64,000 nt of DNA, from positions 15,500,001 to 15,564,000 of the forward strand of contig NC_091968.1 in the NCBI RefSeq assembly GCF_036711975.1. The letters are read 5' to 3'. This document shows positions 27,154 to 39,227 of this stretch, one piece after another (the stretch's first letter is position 1; every line of letters begins with the position of its first letter). This DNA comes from Onthophagus taurus (taxonomy: Eukaryota > Arthropoda > Insecta > Coleoptera > Scarabaeidae). Under the pieces are notes generated by a model, which had not been told where the DNA came from, did no database searches, and saw only the letters and a list, made by a program, of their open reading frames with translations. A program made the translations under genes and the position numbers.

Positions 27154-27900
27154 ATTCGGTTACAAGTGACATTTCAAATGAAGACTACAAAAGAAAGAAA
27201 GAAGAATTTATTGCAAACTTACAGGATGGATGCATCAATAGAAATCAAATCGAAATTCTTAGCAGAGGAAAAAGTACCAATCACAACTGGATCCAGGAAA
27301 GGTCTTTGCGCCTAACTGCATCGAGGTTTGATGAAGTGTGTAAGATGAGGAATGGTACATCTTGCATAACTAAAGTGAAATGCATCTTGTATTTGAAATT
27401 TGCTGGAAACAATACCACTAAATATGGCCAAGACCATGAATGGCTTACAGTAAAAGAATTCGAAAAGAAATATAACTTGTCAGTAAACTCTTGCGGGCTA
27501 TTCATCCACAAGGAGTATGGATTCTTAGCTGCAAGTCCAGATGGAATAGTTGAAAACGAAGACGCCATTGTAGAGGTCAAGTGTCCAGCAAATTGATAAA
27601 ATTTACATCCATTCGAAGCAATAAACCAAAAAAAAATTACATTTGCTTTCATAAATGATAGCGGAAATTTTCAATTGCATCGAAAGCATAATTATTATTA
27701 TCAACTACAGGGTACAGGGAAATAGCAGACCGCGAAAAATGTTATTTTGTATTTTGGACATCCAAAGGCTTCGAAGTAGAAGTGATAAAGATTACGTAGA
27801 AAAGAGTTTGGGAACTCCTCGAATTTTGTTTTTTATTGATTTTGATATTTTTTTTTACGTTTTTTTTTCAGGGATCATACTTTTTGGAAAACTATGTTTC
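27154..27900 (+). pseudogene. YqaJ-type exonuclease domain (C-terminal half of Mutator element gene)
   Basis: Read across one frame change near 27200, the sequence shows N-x-x-W-x-x-E-R-x-x-R-L-T-A-S-R-F, then F-L-A-A-S-P-D-G-I and A-I-V-E-V-K-C-P at about 27525-27590, the metal-binding D...E-x-K motif of YqaJ/lambda-exonuclease nucleases. After a stop, further similarity (N-Y-Y-Y-Q-L-Q-G, then an L-Y-F-G-H-P-K-G-like stretch) runs to about 27810 in other frames. Insect genomes hold genes that fuse a Mutator-like domain to YqaJ; here the gene is split by the gypsy and decayed. Confidence 0.65.
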
Positions 27901-27923
27901 AAATATTAAATATATTTTATTAT

Positions 27924-28039
27924 AGTAGTCGGCTATGAAATTGTACGTCAAACTTAACAAATAGGTCATAAAATTATTTGACAACAAGGTTTTATAACCT
28001 ATTTGTCAAGTTTGACGTACAATTTCACAGCCGACTACT
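27924..28039. repeat. Hairpin MITE, near-perfect palindrome
   Basis: Two ~50-bp arms starting AGTAGTCGGCT and ending with its complement, differing at about three positions, around a ~15-nt centre. A miniature foldback element; family not assigned. Confidence 0.8.
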
Positions 28040-28507
28040 GAATTTTCGACGATTTTAAGTAGCATTAACGAAATAAGTGTTTTTAGTTATTTGAGTTTTT
28101 TATGAAAACGACAATGTTTTTTAAAAAATAATAAGAGTAAAAAAAGTTTTTGAATTAAATTCCACATGAAATGAGGCAATAATGTATTAAATCCACCAAA
28201 AGGTTAAAAAAATCTGTCAAAATGTAGGGTACCATTACCCTTAATAAACCGTTTGAAATGCCTCAATTGGTCTCAATTTGTTACCAATTAATACCTTCGG
28301 TACACTCATAACGTATACCAAATTTGGTTTTTCTAGCTTAACGTATTACGAAGATATTCAATGTTTTAAAAATTTAAGACCCAACTTTGAAAGCCTATAA
28401 CTCCTCAGGGGTACAACTTAGTATAGAGATAAGTTGCGTTAAATCATCTTAATTTATTGTCCTCTACATGTCCCTGTGTCGGTTCTTATGTGAATCACCC
28501 TGTATAA
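28040..28507. other. Non-coding stretch ending in a mariner-type terminus
   Basis: No frame of interest. It ends with GTGAATCACCCTGTAT, resembling one end of a Tc1/mariner miniature element, similar to 22210-22230. Its partner end was not located. Confidence 0.35.
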
Positions 28508-28766
28508 AGGGGAGAAATCCGACTGGGATTCAGTGGGAGGTCCGTGTAGTGCCTTGAGGAGTGCAACATCGCCTGGAGAGAAGTTGAAGAATTCGTCCGA
28601 CCTGCTGCAAAAGCAAAGGAAGGGGGAAGGTTCATATTCTACTTGGGTGACCTCGTCAAAGCGTAATCCGGAGTATGTAAGTTTCTTTCGAAACTAAGAG
28701 CGCCCTTTTTAGGGTTTGTTCCTGCAAGGGAAAGTGAGTTGTTGCCTCATATTTTAATCGGCAGAA

Positions 28767-30334
28767 ATGCCTTTTAAATTTGGAAAAGGCACATCCGTAT
28801 CGTGTAAAGACTTTAGCTTGCTAGCAAGCTTGGTCGACACACACATTGTCGACAAGAACGGGAAGTTAGTTCCTGTTCTTTCCAGCCGTCCGCCTTCCCC
28901 GCTGGAGGCGGCGACGAAACCTCCACGCTCGGTAAGTTCCGCCTCCCCCATGGAGGTGGCAACCGAATCGTCAAGTCGTTCGCCTTCCCCGTTGAAGGCG
29001 GCAACCAAATCCTCACGCTCGGTCAGTTCCGCCTCCCTCGCGGAGGCGGCAGCCAAAACGTCATGCCGCCCGCCTTCCACGTTGAAGGCGGCGACAAAAC
29101 TGCCACGCCCGGTCAGTTTCGCCTCCCTCGCGGAGGCGGCAGCCAAAAAATCAGGCCGTCTGCCTTCGTCGTTGAAGGCGGCGACCAAAACTTTAAGTTC
29201 GGTTAGTAACTGGGATTCGATTTCGGCGGAGATGGCGAGACTTAGGATCGCCTTTTCGAAAGCCAGAGCGGTTCCGCAAGGAATCAAGATAGAGCTCCCC
29301 ACCGTGGAAGCCTACCGCGCTCTGGTGAAAATGTTGATGGCTGGTAAACACCAGTACCATACATTTGCCCTCCCCGATGATAAGCCGTTAAAGGTTGTCT
29401 TTAGAGGCGTCCCTACCAGTATTGGGGAGGACAGCATTGCTGCCGACCTGAGAAAACAGGGATTCTGGCCTGAAACCGTGAAGCGGTTGCGCCAGGGCTC
29501 TGAACGGAGGCCAATTCCCTGGTTCTGTGCGTCTTGAAAAAGACCGCGGACGCCAAGAGGATTTTCGACCTCAAGACGGTAAAGGGATTAACCATTACCG
29601 TCGAGAGCGCTAAAAAGAAGACGGAAGTTGGTCAGTGTCATCGCTGTCAGCGTTACGGCCACTCCTAACGAATGTGCAATGGTGCACCTCGTTGCGTTAA
29701 GTGCGCCGGTGATCACTCGACGGCTTCCTGCTCCAAAGCAAAGGATGCGCCCGCCAAGTGTGTCCTTTGCGGTGGCCCTCATACCGCCAACTACAAAGGG
29801 TGCCCAAAACACCCGAAGGCGGCGGAAACGAGGGCGCCGGCGGCAGCCCCAAAGGTCAAAGCGACCGTTCTCTCGAAAGCACCTACTCAGGCGCAAAAGG
29901 GGGATAAAATGGCTCCAGTAGTCGCGGCGAAACCCGTGAAAGCGGTTAGTAGTCAGACGAAAGAGCCCAAAGGCAACGCTAACGTTGCCCCCAAAGCGAA
30001 CGGTTCAGCAACCAAGGTAGTTCGGAAAGAGGTCGCGGCGCCCAAAGCTAAGCTCAACGAGCCGAAGCAAAAGGCGACCGACGACCCTCCGAAGCTGTCG
30101 AAGTCGCAGAGGAGGCGTCGCAATAGGAGGCTTCGTAAAAGCGGGTCGATCGCGGTGACTGAAACACCATCACCGGTAAATGTTGCGGAACAGGCGGCGG
30201 TTGAACACCCAACCGACCCCCTCGTCAACATACTGGCGATGATGAGCGAGGTCATCCGGATGGACAAATCCGATAGGGACGCACGAGTTAAGTTGTGCCT
30301 CCAAATCATGTCAGAGATGATGAAACTCTTATGA
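28767..30334 (+). pseudogene. LINE ORF1 (gag-like, zinc knuckles)
   Basis: ATG 28767; a Ser/Pro/Ala-rich region of tandem ~40-residue repeats (about 35-150), an RRM-like/PRE-C2HC region (I-K-I-E-L-P-T-V-E-A-Y onward), then three zinc knuckles (C-H-R-C-Q-R-Y-G-H, C-V-K-C-A-G-D-H, C-V-L-C-G-G-P-H). One frameshift near 29515 and one TAA at 29666 within the first knuckle. The C-terminus is Lys-rich. The stop overlaps the ORF2 start (ATGA at 30331-30334). Forms the RNA-binding particle of Jockey-group elements. Confidence 0.8.
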
Positions 30335-31759
30335 TGACTCATCGAAGACCGAGAGTACCTCATTCGCTTGAGTTGGCTTATTGGAATGCCAACGGCCTTG
30401 TCTGTAAACAGAATGAGCTTCGCGAGTTCGTCGAAAGGTACGACCTTGACGCGATACTCATCTGCGAAACCCATCTGCGAGCGGGCGACAGGCCGCGGCT
30501 GCCCAATTATCGAAAGCTTCTATCGAAACGATAGAGTTGGAGCAAGAGGCGGCGGGACAGCCATCCTCGTAAGGACCAGTTTGGATCATTACGAGGATCT
30601 GAGTCCCCTTCTTCAACATCTCGAAGCTACTACGATTGTGGTACGAACACTATCGGGGTGCGTCCGCTTGGTCGCCGCCTACAATCGGCGGTTGTTGGAA
30701 GACGATCTAACGGGTGTCTTGGATACGGACAAAGGCGACGAGACGGGCATTGTCACCGATGCCCCCGCCGACCACACGTATTACCCGTCGAACGAAAGGC
30801 AACGATCTGACGTTTTAGACGTGGTTGTAATGAAAGATGTCAGACTAGTTCATAGAGTTACCACGCTCAACGAACTTAGTTCCGATCATCTCCCTGTGCT
30901 GCTGCAGCTAGGAGACGTCCCGGTTGATCGTTCCACTGTATCGTGGCCGGCGTTTACCGACCTGTACCGACCACAACGCTCAGGAACTGGATGAGGCTGT
31001 TGAACGACTCACGGTCGCTATCGAGGATTCTCTTCGATACGCGACCAACACGATTCCCGTAAAGGACCGTCGATGGGCGCTACCAGCGCGCATCATGGAA
31101 CTTATGCCGGAGCGTGATCGCGTCAGACGGACTTATCAGCGAAATTGGGATCCCGATCTCAAAAGACGCTATAACCGTCTGCGCGATGAAGTGAGAAGGG
31201 AACTCGCGGAGTTCCGATATGCGTCTTTCGACGCCAAACTCGACACCCTGAACACCGAAGGGTTATTCCTGTTGGAAGATGGTCAAGGTGCTGAAGAGGA
31301 ACACGTCACGCATGCCGCCCATTCATGGTGAAACCGGAATGGCTTTCACTCTCGAAGAGCTGATAACTTCGAAAACCAGTGCAGCCCGCTATGCGACGAT
31401 GACGAAGATGAAGATTTCATCGATCGAGTCGAGCGCGTGGTGAGCAGGCGACTGGCTGTAGAAGATGATCGGCACATCGAGCACGCTTCCCCAACCGAAG
31501 TGAAAGAGGCAATGGCGAGATGTAAGTCGAACAAGGCATCGGGACCGGACGGAATAGGAAACGCCGCTTTAAAGGCTCTACCTTTAAAAGCGGTCGTTTC
31601 GCTAACGGGGATCATCAACGCGACGCTCCGGCTGCGCCATTTTCCCACCAAGTGAAAAGCGCGGACGTCGTCGTGTTACCGAAACCCAGTGCGAATCCAA
31701 CGTTCCCGCAAAATTACAAGCCCATCAGTTTGCTTTCTTGTCTCGGCAAGGTATGTGAT
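30331..31759 (+). pseudogene. LINE ORF2 (endonuclease and partial RT)
   Basis: Apurinic-type endonuclease motifs W-N-A-N-G-L and I-C-E-T-H-L near the start, later S-D-H-L-P-V, then the RT entry region N-K-A-S-G-P-D-G-I and N-Y-K-P-I-S-L-L-S-C-L-G-K. At least three frameshifts. Ends before the catalytic YxDD. Confidence 0.8.
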
Positions 31760-31760
31760 A

Positions 31761-32100
31761 GTATCTACTCCTAATTTAAATAAACAAATCTATTTTATTT
31801 AAATATAACGTTTATTAATTAAATTATTTCAATACTACACTTGATACAAGAATTATAAATTCTCAAATTTAAACTATTGACTATTCAAATTAAGTCAGTC
31901 GTTTTATTGAAATCAAATTACGGATATATTACATTAGAAGAGAGTACACCCTTCATTTGAGAATATCTTTTATTTCGACTGAACATAAGCTTGTATAACA
32001 TTCGAATATATGACTTATACAGTTGTCCCACGTAAGCGACAAAGTACATAAATGGCATTAAGGACCCGAGATACGCAGTTCTTCCTTAGACAAAAGTTGT
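31761..32100. other. AT-rich stretch, nothing recognised
   Basis: No frame, repeat or terminal motif stood out. It could be a solo LTR, but no TG...CA pair with a duplication was found. Confidence 0.3.
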
Positions 32101-32629
32101 AGGAAATTTAGCACACTATAAACGGAAAATATTTGTATACATACAGACGTTCCACAACTGACGTACTGAAATAAATATATGTTATTTTAAATGGAATAAT
32201 ATAGTTTTTATTGCATATTCTGATTCTACACACAACACTAAGTTGAGTTTGATAAGACATGTTGATACCTAGTGCTTTTAGTTTTTGAGTTATTTTAATT
32301 AGAAGTTTTTTTTTAGCAATTAACACTGTGCCCTTCAAATCTGAATTTCTTAGCCACTGGTCGAGCCAGAAAGTTAAAATTTGTGACAATTTTGCTTGGA
32401 TATCCTTAAATAGGCCATTGGCTACATCGGTTTATATTATATAAGGAGTTCAAAAATGTAACTACTGTTTTACCATATTCAATTGCAAAAAAAGTCGAAA
32501 ATTTTAAATGGAACACCCCATATTTGACTAGTTAATCAGATAGAGAATTTAATTCTCTAAAAATATCCACTACATGTCCGTATACCTATCAGTTGTAGTT
32601 TTTGAGATATTGTGGAATTAATCAATATC

Positions 32630-33563
32630 ATGCAAAGTATGGCAGATCTTGTTCATTTTTTCATTAGCACATTAGCATTTTTCGTCGTTGGAATATTAGC
32701 GACCCCTTGGGTTATGATATCCCCAAAGGAAGAAGTCGCGGAGAGTTAAATCAGGTAATCTTGCTGGCCACGGTATCGGACCTCCACGACCAATCAAATG
32801 TCTTCCATATCCAATATTTAAAAAGTTTTGAAAAACATCCCTGAAATAACGTGCAGGTGCCCGCCGTGTTGAAATATCATTTTTTGCCTAGTTTCTAAAT
32901 CTACATCTTCTAGCAACTCTGGCAACTCTTCTTCTAAAAAAATTTTGCAAATTTGTCCCGCCAGTATGCCTAATTATTTTACGGTTAAATATTCCGCCCC
33001 AAACATTTAACGACTATATATTTTGATTATTTACGCGCCTTAGCCATAGAGGATTTTCGGTTGCATAATATGCGTTATTATTATGTTGGTTTACTAACCT
33101 TAACTTTTAAAAGTAGCTTCATCACTAAATAGAACTGATGATACGAAAAGAGGGTTTTCATTTATTTCATCTAAAGTTGTCGTACAGAAAGCTACTCTGT
33201 TAGAAAAATCATCTCCATGAAATTCTTGGTGGTAGTTGTGAAGCCTTATAATTTCAGTTTAGTGAGCTTTAACTCATATTTGTTGCTCTAGCGATCTGTT
33301 GTGTACTCACATGCGGATTCTCCTACAAACTTAATAAAACATTTAGTTCGTTGTTCTCTTATCGAACTACATACGACTTTTTCGGCGTTTAGACATGTCG
33401 ACACTTCCAATATCTCCAATATCAGTTCATTAACGAAGCAAGTTTCGAAATGATGCTGTTGTTGTAAGCATGCATTATTACGATAATGTAAATTCATACT
33501 GGGCCCGTGAGCGACATTGTCAACATCGATGGAGTTGAAACGTGTGGAATTATAGGACAGCAC
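32630..33563 (-). pseudogene. Tc1/mariner-superfamily (IS630-type) transposase remnant
   Basis: Minus-strand pieces from about 33560 down to 32650 read in order: a helix-turn-helix-like region, L-H-N-Y-H-Q-E-F...N-R-V-A-F-C, S-V-L-F-S-D-E-A-T-F (first Asp), N-V-W-G-G-I-F (second region), and G-R-G-G-P-I-P-W-P-A-R-L-P-D-L-T...F-F-L-W-G. This is the DD34E-like insect family annotated as Tc3-like. Stops and frameshifts throughout. The frame at 32389-32108 probably belongs to the same element's 3' side but is not diagnostic. Confidence 0.7.
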
Positions 33564-33599
33564 ATTATTGGGCCAATATTTATTAATAGACTAAATGCA

Positions 33600-34058
33600 G
33601 AGAATTACTTCAATTTTTATGAAAATTCGATCTATTGAAAAGTCGATCTATTGACTCCATTGGACGACGTTGCAATTTATGTATTGAAAAAGAAGGAAAA
33701 GATTGCCAGCATTTTATGTATATACCTAAAGTTTGTTTGATGTAAATTTTTAATTTTGAGTTTCAAAAAGTACACGGTAAAAAATTGAGGTAAAAATACA
33801 TTATATATACATTATATATTCACATTAAACTACAAGATTGACTTATGAAATAATACATGAATTAACAACGTAATTCTCGTCATCCAGTTAATTAATACCA
33901 AGTAAAATTACAGGAAATTAGTAAATTTACAAAATATTACATTTGTTAATGTGAATTACCCAAAGCAATGTAAACTATAGGAAAAACCTGTAATTAAATG
34001 GAAAATCAAGTAAAACCATATAAATGTATTTAATAAATTGGGAAATCATGTAATATTG
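33600..34058. other. AT-rich stretch, nothing recognised
   Basis: Contains TACATTATATA repeats and low-complexity bases only. Confidence 0.3.
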
Positions 34059-34512
34059 TTTATCGCCAACCGGCAGCAAAAACATACTTTATGCTATCCA
34101 TTTGCGGCAGTAAAGTGACACTTTGTGTTACTATCTAGTAAACTGTGCATTTAGCGGCAGACAAAGTACTTTACCTGCCGCATATGCGGCAGGTAATAGT
34201 ATATTAAAAAACAAGTTTCGTAAGACACGCTTGAAACGCCTGAATTCAAGTTGAAAAACGAGTGGCGAAGCCACGAGTTTTTTAATGAATGAGTGCTTTA
34301 AGTCTTATGAAACGTGTTTTGTATGCTATTTTTTGTAATTCGCGTTTTTATACTTTTTTTTAACAAAAATAAAGTAAATTTTGGCAATGTAGGGAAATAG
34401 GTATGTAGTAGTTGGTAACACTGGAACACTTGAAAATAGAAACTTTGAATTGACAATTAGAAACTGTCAAAACACAAAATATATTCACCTGAAAAAAATG
34501 TTTGATGTACAC

Positions 34513-34890
34513 TGTTCATTTAGAAACCGAAAAATGAACGAATGAAAACCGAAACTTTACTAAAGATATGAGTAAAAGTCTTACTTAGTGTCCTCGAAAT
34601 AATGAAAACTTGCAATAAACACATTTGCTATATTTTTTCTTGAATTAAAGAACTTAATGAAAGAGTCGAAATGAAACACAAAACTTGAACTGAACTCTCT
34701 GTATTCTCGAAGAAGAATGTGTATTTTTGAAAACAAGTTTCGGAGGTCTAAAAATAAATCGCTCGATGAACCTCAAAAGGAAAGAAACATTATTACTTAA
34801 TATTACTATGTACACAACTTAAATCTAACTATATACATCAATAAATGTCACTAAAAGAAATAAAATTTATTTGAATTGAAACTTTAAACA
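34513..34890 (-). repeat. BEL LTR (3' LTR of minus-strand element)
   Basis: 378 bp; about 98% like its partner by eye. Confidence 0.9.
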
Positions 34891-35175
34891 TTCCGCCCGC
34901 CTTGCCGAACGGTCGGCAACTTATAAAACAAAAATTATAGAAAACGAATAGCGGGTATAGAAGGAAATCTGTTTACTGTCTACCTACACAGACTTGAAAT
35001 GAAAACAAATTGAACCGAACAGAACATAACTTCAACAGAAAATTAGTTTTGTTTACGTTAAATAATGAATAAAATTGAAAACTATCTTCAAGTTAAAGAA
35101 AATACATACTAAACTGTAATGAAACAAATAAATTGGAAATAAACTTGAAACAAATACAAAATGACAATTTTTTTT

Positions 35176-37219
35176 TTATAATGAATTATCAACTGGAAGT
35201 ACACTTAGTTTAATTATAGGACGAATCAAGGTAGTAGTTGGCGTTTTTATTGTTGCCACTCGAACGTGACCATCAACCCCAGGATGAACTTCAACAATTC
35301 TAGCAAGCATCCATTTAGATGGAGGTAGTCGTTCATCCTTTACTAACACCAATTGTCCCACGATAGACTGATTGCAAGTAAAATTTTTGCCATTTTGTCC
35401 AAAAGTCCTCAACCATGCGGCGAAGCAGTTGCCACCGGTTTAGTCGATTAATATTTTCTGTTAAAATTGAAGGCTCCGGAACAACTGTTAATGCTTCTCC
35501 GATCAGAAAATGAGCTGGTGTTAGAACTTCGTAGCTATTTGGGTCATCAGACATTGCACTCAGAGGACGTGAATTTAAAACCGCCTCAATTTGAATTAGA
35601 ACTGTGCTAAACTCCTCGTAAGTGAGTAACGATGATCCAACTACTTTCCGAAGGTGAGTCTTTACTGATTTAATGCCAGCCTCCCACTTGCCACCAAAAT
35701 GGGGAGACGCTGGAGGGTTGAATTTCCAACTTGTACCATCACCAATCAGCAAATTGGCCATTCTTCTAAACTCTCCAGATGCAGCTGAGAATAAAGATCT
35801 TAATTCACGGTCCGCTCCAACCAAATTACTACCGCAATCACTGTACAAGCAGTTGCATATCCCACGACGACCAGTAAAACGCTTGTAGGCAGCAATAAAT
35901 CCGGAAGTTGAATAGTCAGTAGCAACCTCGAGGTGAATAGCGGAACTTACTAGGCAAACAAAAAGAATTAGATAGCTTTTATACGTCTTACCGGAACGTC
36001 CACGGATTGTGCGGAGAAAGAAAGGCCCTGCATAGTCTACTCCAGTGTGCAAGAAGGGTCTGGATGGCGTTATTCTCGGAGAAGGAAGCTGACCCATTAA
36101 TTGGCGTGTAGTTTCCGCTCGTTGTTTGGCGCAGATCATGCACTGATGGATGAACTTTCGAACTGGCACACGACCGCCAATGATCCAAAATTGACGTCGC
36201 AAAGAAGACAATGTCAGTTGAGTGCCTCCATGCAACGTCAATCGATGATGACTATCGATGATGAGGGTGGTAAGTCTTGAATCACGAGGAAGAATGATAG
36301 AATGCTTTTCGTCAAAGTGCAAGTTGGAGAAACGAAGACGACCTGTCACTAGTAGAAATCCATCACCATCTATAAAAGGTACTAAACGAAATAACGGGCT
36401 TGATCGGTGAAGAGAACGACCTTCTTTAATTGTGGTAAGTTCATTTCCGAACGCGCTAAGCTGGCACTCGCGCACCCAAAACATTAATGCGTTTTTGATC
36501 TCACTGGGTGATAGAATGTCTGGAAAAAAGTCAAATTTAGATCTGTTAAAAATTCGTCTGCACCAGGCAGTAACTCTTAAAAGTTTATTTAAAGAAGAAA
36601 ACTTATATTTTAAGTCCCAATCATTGCCGGACTGAGTTGTTGCGTGTGAAGTTGGCTTCAAACGCAGCTCACGATTCACATCAGTTGATGGTGATGGGCG
36701 AAGAAGAGGCCATTGTGAAGGATGAGCCGATAACCAGGACGGTCCAGACCAGCAAGTCGTTTCCCGTTGAAGTAGCTGAATGTTCATCCCTCTTGAAGCG
36801 AAGTCAGCTGGATTGTCGTGACCGGGAACATGATGCCATGTCGCTTGAGCCAGGTCCTGAATCTGAACCACTCTATTTCGAACAAAATCCTTCCATTTAG
36901 AAGGATGGCTACAAATCCACGACAGGCCAATAGTCGAATCTGTCCAAAGATGAACCGGCAAATGGTGGAGAGCCAAAACAGTCAGAACTTTTTTGACTAA
37001 CCGAACAAGTAGTACCGCGGCGCACAATTCTAGACGCCGAATTGTAATACTTTTTAGTGGAGCCACTTTAGTTTTTGAGAGAAGAAGAGTAACTCGCACT
37101 CGCTCGCGATTAAGGAGTCGCAAATAAACAACCGCACCAAACGCACAAACGGACGCGTCCGCGAAACCGTGTACTTCGACGGACTCACTCCCGCCATCAA
37201 CACCCAACCAACGAGGCAC
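35176..37219 (-). pseudogene. BEL pol, RNase H, integrase and DUF5641
   Basis: RNase H begins with V-H-G-F-A-D-A-S; L-W-T-D-S-T-I-G-L-S-W follows. Integrase: H-x-x-x-H-G-G zinc motif with C-M-I-C, core D in G-V-D-Y-A-G-P-F, S-D-C-G-S-N-L-V-G, and G-G-K-W-E-A-G-I-K. The BEL-specific DUF5641 (V-G-Q-L-V-L-V-K-D-E-R-L-P-P) is in another frame (35412-35176) after a frameshift near 35380. Confidence 0.9.
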
Positions 37220-37244
37220 TCGAATTACCGGTGTCTCGCGAAAA

Positions 37245-39227
37245 CTATTGATAAAAGGATTTCCAATTTTCCGCTAAATCGTCAGTCAAAAGATCATCCC
37301 AATCTAGATTTCGCGTCCAGAGGTGTTGCATTAAAATTTTTGCCCTAACAATGAAAGGGGAAAGCCACCCGAGCGGATCATACAATTTAGCAATAAACGA
37401 CAAAACTGAGCGCTTGGTGACTTTGCTATCCGCGTAATCAATATTTAAACGAAACACGAATTCATCTGTCTTATTATTCCATAAAAGACCGAGAGCACGA
37501 GGAGTATCTGTACTTTCGATGTTTAATGTGTCCGAAGAAGCGAGAAGATCTGAATGCAAAGAACAGAGTGCTTCAGGCAAATTGGATATCCATTTTCTTG
37601 CCTTAAAACATCCGGAAGTTAAAACATTATTAAGTTCGAAGATTAGTTCTTGGACTTGATTGAGATCATTAGCACCGGACAGTATATCGTCGACGTACGT
37701 ATCGTTTTGAAGTGCGTCTGCACCACGAGGCTGACTATCTGCTTTTTCGATACACAATTGCCGAATACAACGTATCGCCATGTATGGCGCATAAGAAAGC
37801 CCGTAAGTTACGCTGGTTAGTTCGTAACTTTTTAAGTCATCTGTTGGATTTTCGCGCCAAATTATGCGTTGAAAAGGTTGATCGTTTTCATGTACGAGAA
37901 TCTGGCGATACATTTTCTCAATGTCGCAGGCAAATACTATAGGATGACGTCTCCACCTCAACAAAACGTCTACTAACTCATTTTGTATTTTCGGACCGGT
38001 ATGCAGACAATCATTGAGCGAAACACCCGAAGAAGTTTTTTGCGATCCGTTAAATACGACGCGCAATCGAGTAGTTGAACTGGTTTCCCGAACAACACCA
38101 TGGTGAGGTAAGTAAAAATGAGCCGCTTCTAAATTTGTTGTAACTTGTTTCATTTGATTTAGAGCAAGATATTCGCGCATGAATTGCCTTCTAAGGTTTT
38201 CGTCGCGAGCAAATCTAATTTCGCTACGATTAAAGGCTTTTTTTGCAACATTGAACGAATTGCCCAGTTCGGTAGTTGACTTCCGGAATGGTAAGCGCAC
38301 TAAAAAACGTCCAGTTTGATCCCGCGAATGAGTTCGAATAAAGTGACTCTCGCAGTCGCGCTCATCATTTGAAAGGCAAGGAGTAGAAGGAATAGAAGAT
38401 GATTGATCAGAAATCACACCGGAAAGAATCCACCCGAACTGAGTTTTTTGAGCAATTAAAGTACCGTCACCATTCCGTCGCACGCCTTCTTGCAACACTT
38501 TTGAATATAAACCGACACCGAGAATTAATTCGATTTTTCTGAATGATGTAAATTCTGGATCAGCTAACGGGATATCATTAAATTCTACAGGCAATTGTGT
38601 CGAATGTTCTTTGGGTAGATATGCTGTAAGTTTTGGGAGTATCAACACTTCCTCCGTAAACGATATCAATGAGTCAATTACAGAGTACAACCGAACTGAA
38701 ACAACACCATTCGAAATGCTAGTTTGTTGTGAACCAATTCCAGATATGGGAACATTAGCTGATCTTCGTGAAAGTTTAAGACGCTGTACCAACGATTCGC
38801 TTATGAAGGAAATCTCCGAACCCGGATCGATAAGAGCGCGAACAATGATCGTATCACCCCGAGGAGATGAAACTCTAGCTAGCAAAACTGTAGTGTGAAT
38901 GTGATGTGAATTAATAATATGACTTGATGTTGTAGGTTGAGTTCTTATCATGTTTGATGTTTGTGGTGTAGATGATTGGGTTGCTTCTGAGTTTGATTGT
39001 GTGTTCGTTGTTTGAATGGATCGTATAACTGGTGGAGATTCGTGAAGAGTCGTGTGGTGAGGTTTTCGGCAAATACGACATCTCTTTGCAACTCGACATC
39101 TTCGATAAGTATGAGGTCCCAAACAATTGAAACAGAGTCCTCGGTTTATGACGAATTCGGCACGTTGTGCAGCTGTTTTCGAGAGATAATTCTGACACGA
39201 AGCTATATAATGAACTGCACCACACAA
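37245..39227 (-). pseudogene. BEL pol, protease and reverse transcriptase
   Basis: 660 codons: CCHC/CX2C knuckles at the start (C-F-N-C-L-G-P-H...C-R-I-C), aspartic protease A-L-I-D-P-G-S-E-I-S-F, then RT with F-A-C-D-I-E-K-M-Y and T-Y-V-D-D-I-L-S-G. Joined in frame to gag upstream. A one-base frameshift near 37255 separates it from the RNase H/integrase part, so I mark it as a disrupted polyprotein. Confidence 0.9.

Larger units (their letters stand above)
28508..31760 (+). mobile_element. Jockey-like LINE, 3'-truncated
   Basis: 5' leader (28508-28766), ORF1 and ORF2, ending abruptly in the reverse-transcriptase domain at about 31760 in unrelated AT-rich DNA. GC-rich codons contrast with the flanks. 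LINEs usually lose 5' ends, so loss of the 3' half implies a later deletion or insertion. Confidence 0.8.

Noticed and set aside
28754..29302. 182-codon minus-strand frame
   Set aside because: Antisense of the repetitive LINE ORF1 region.
29953..30474. 173-codon minus-strand frame
   Set aside because: Antisense of LINE ORF1 C-terminus.
36637..36900. Plus-strand small frames within the BEL element
   Set aside because: Antisense shadows of RNase H/integrase coding sequence.
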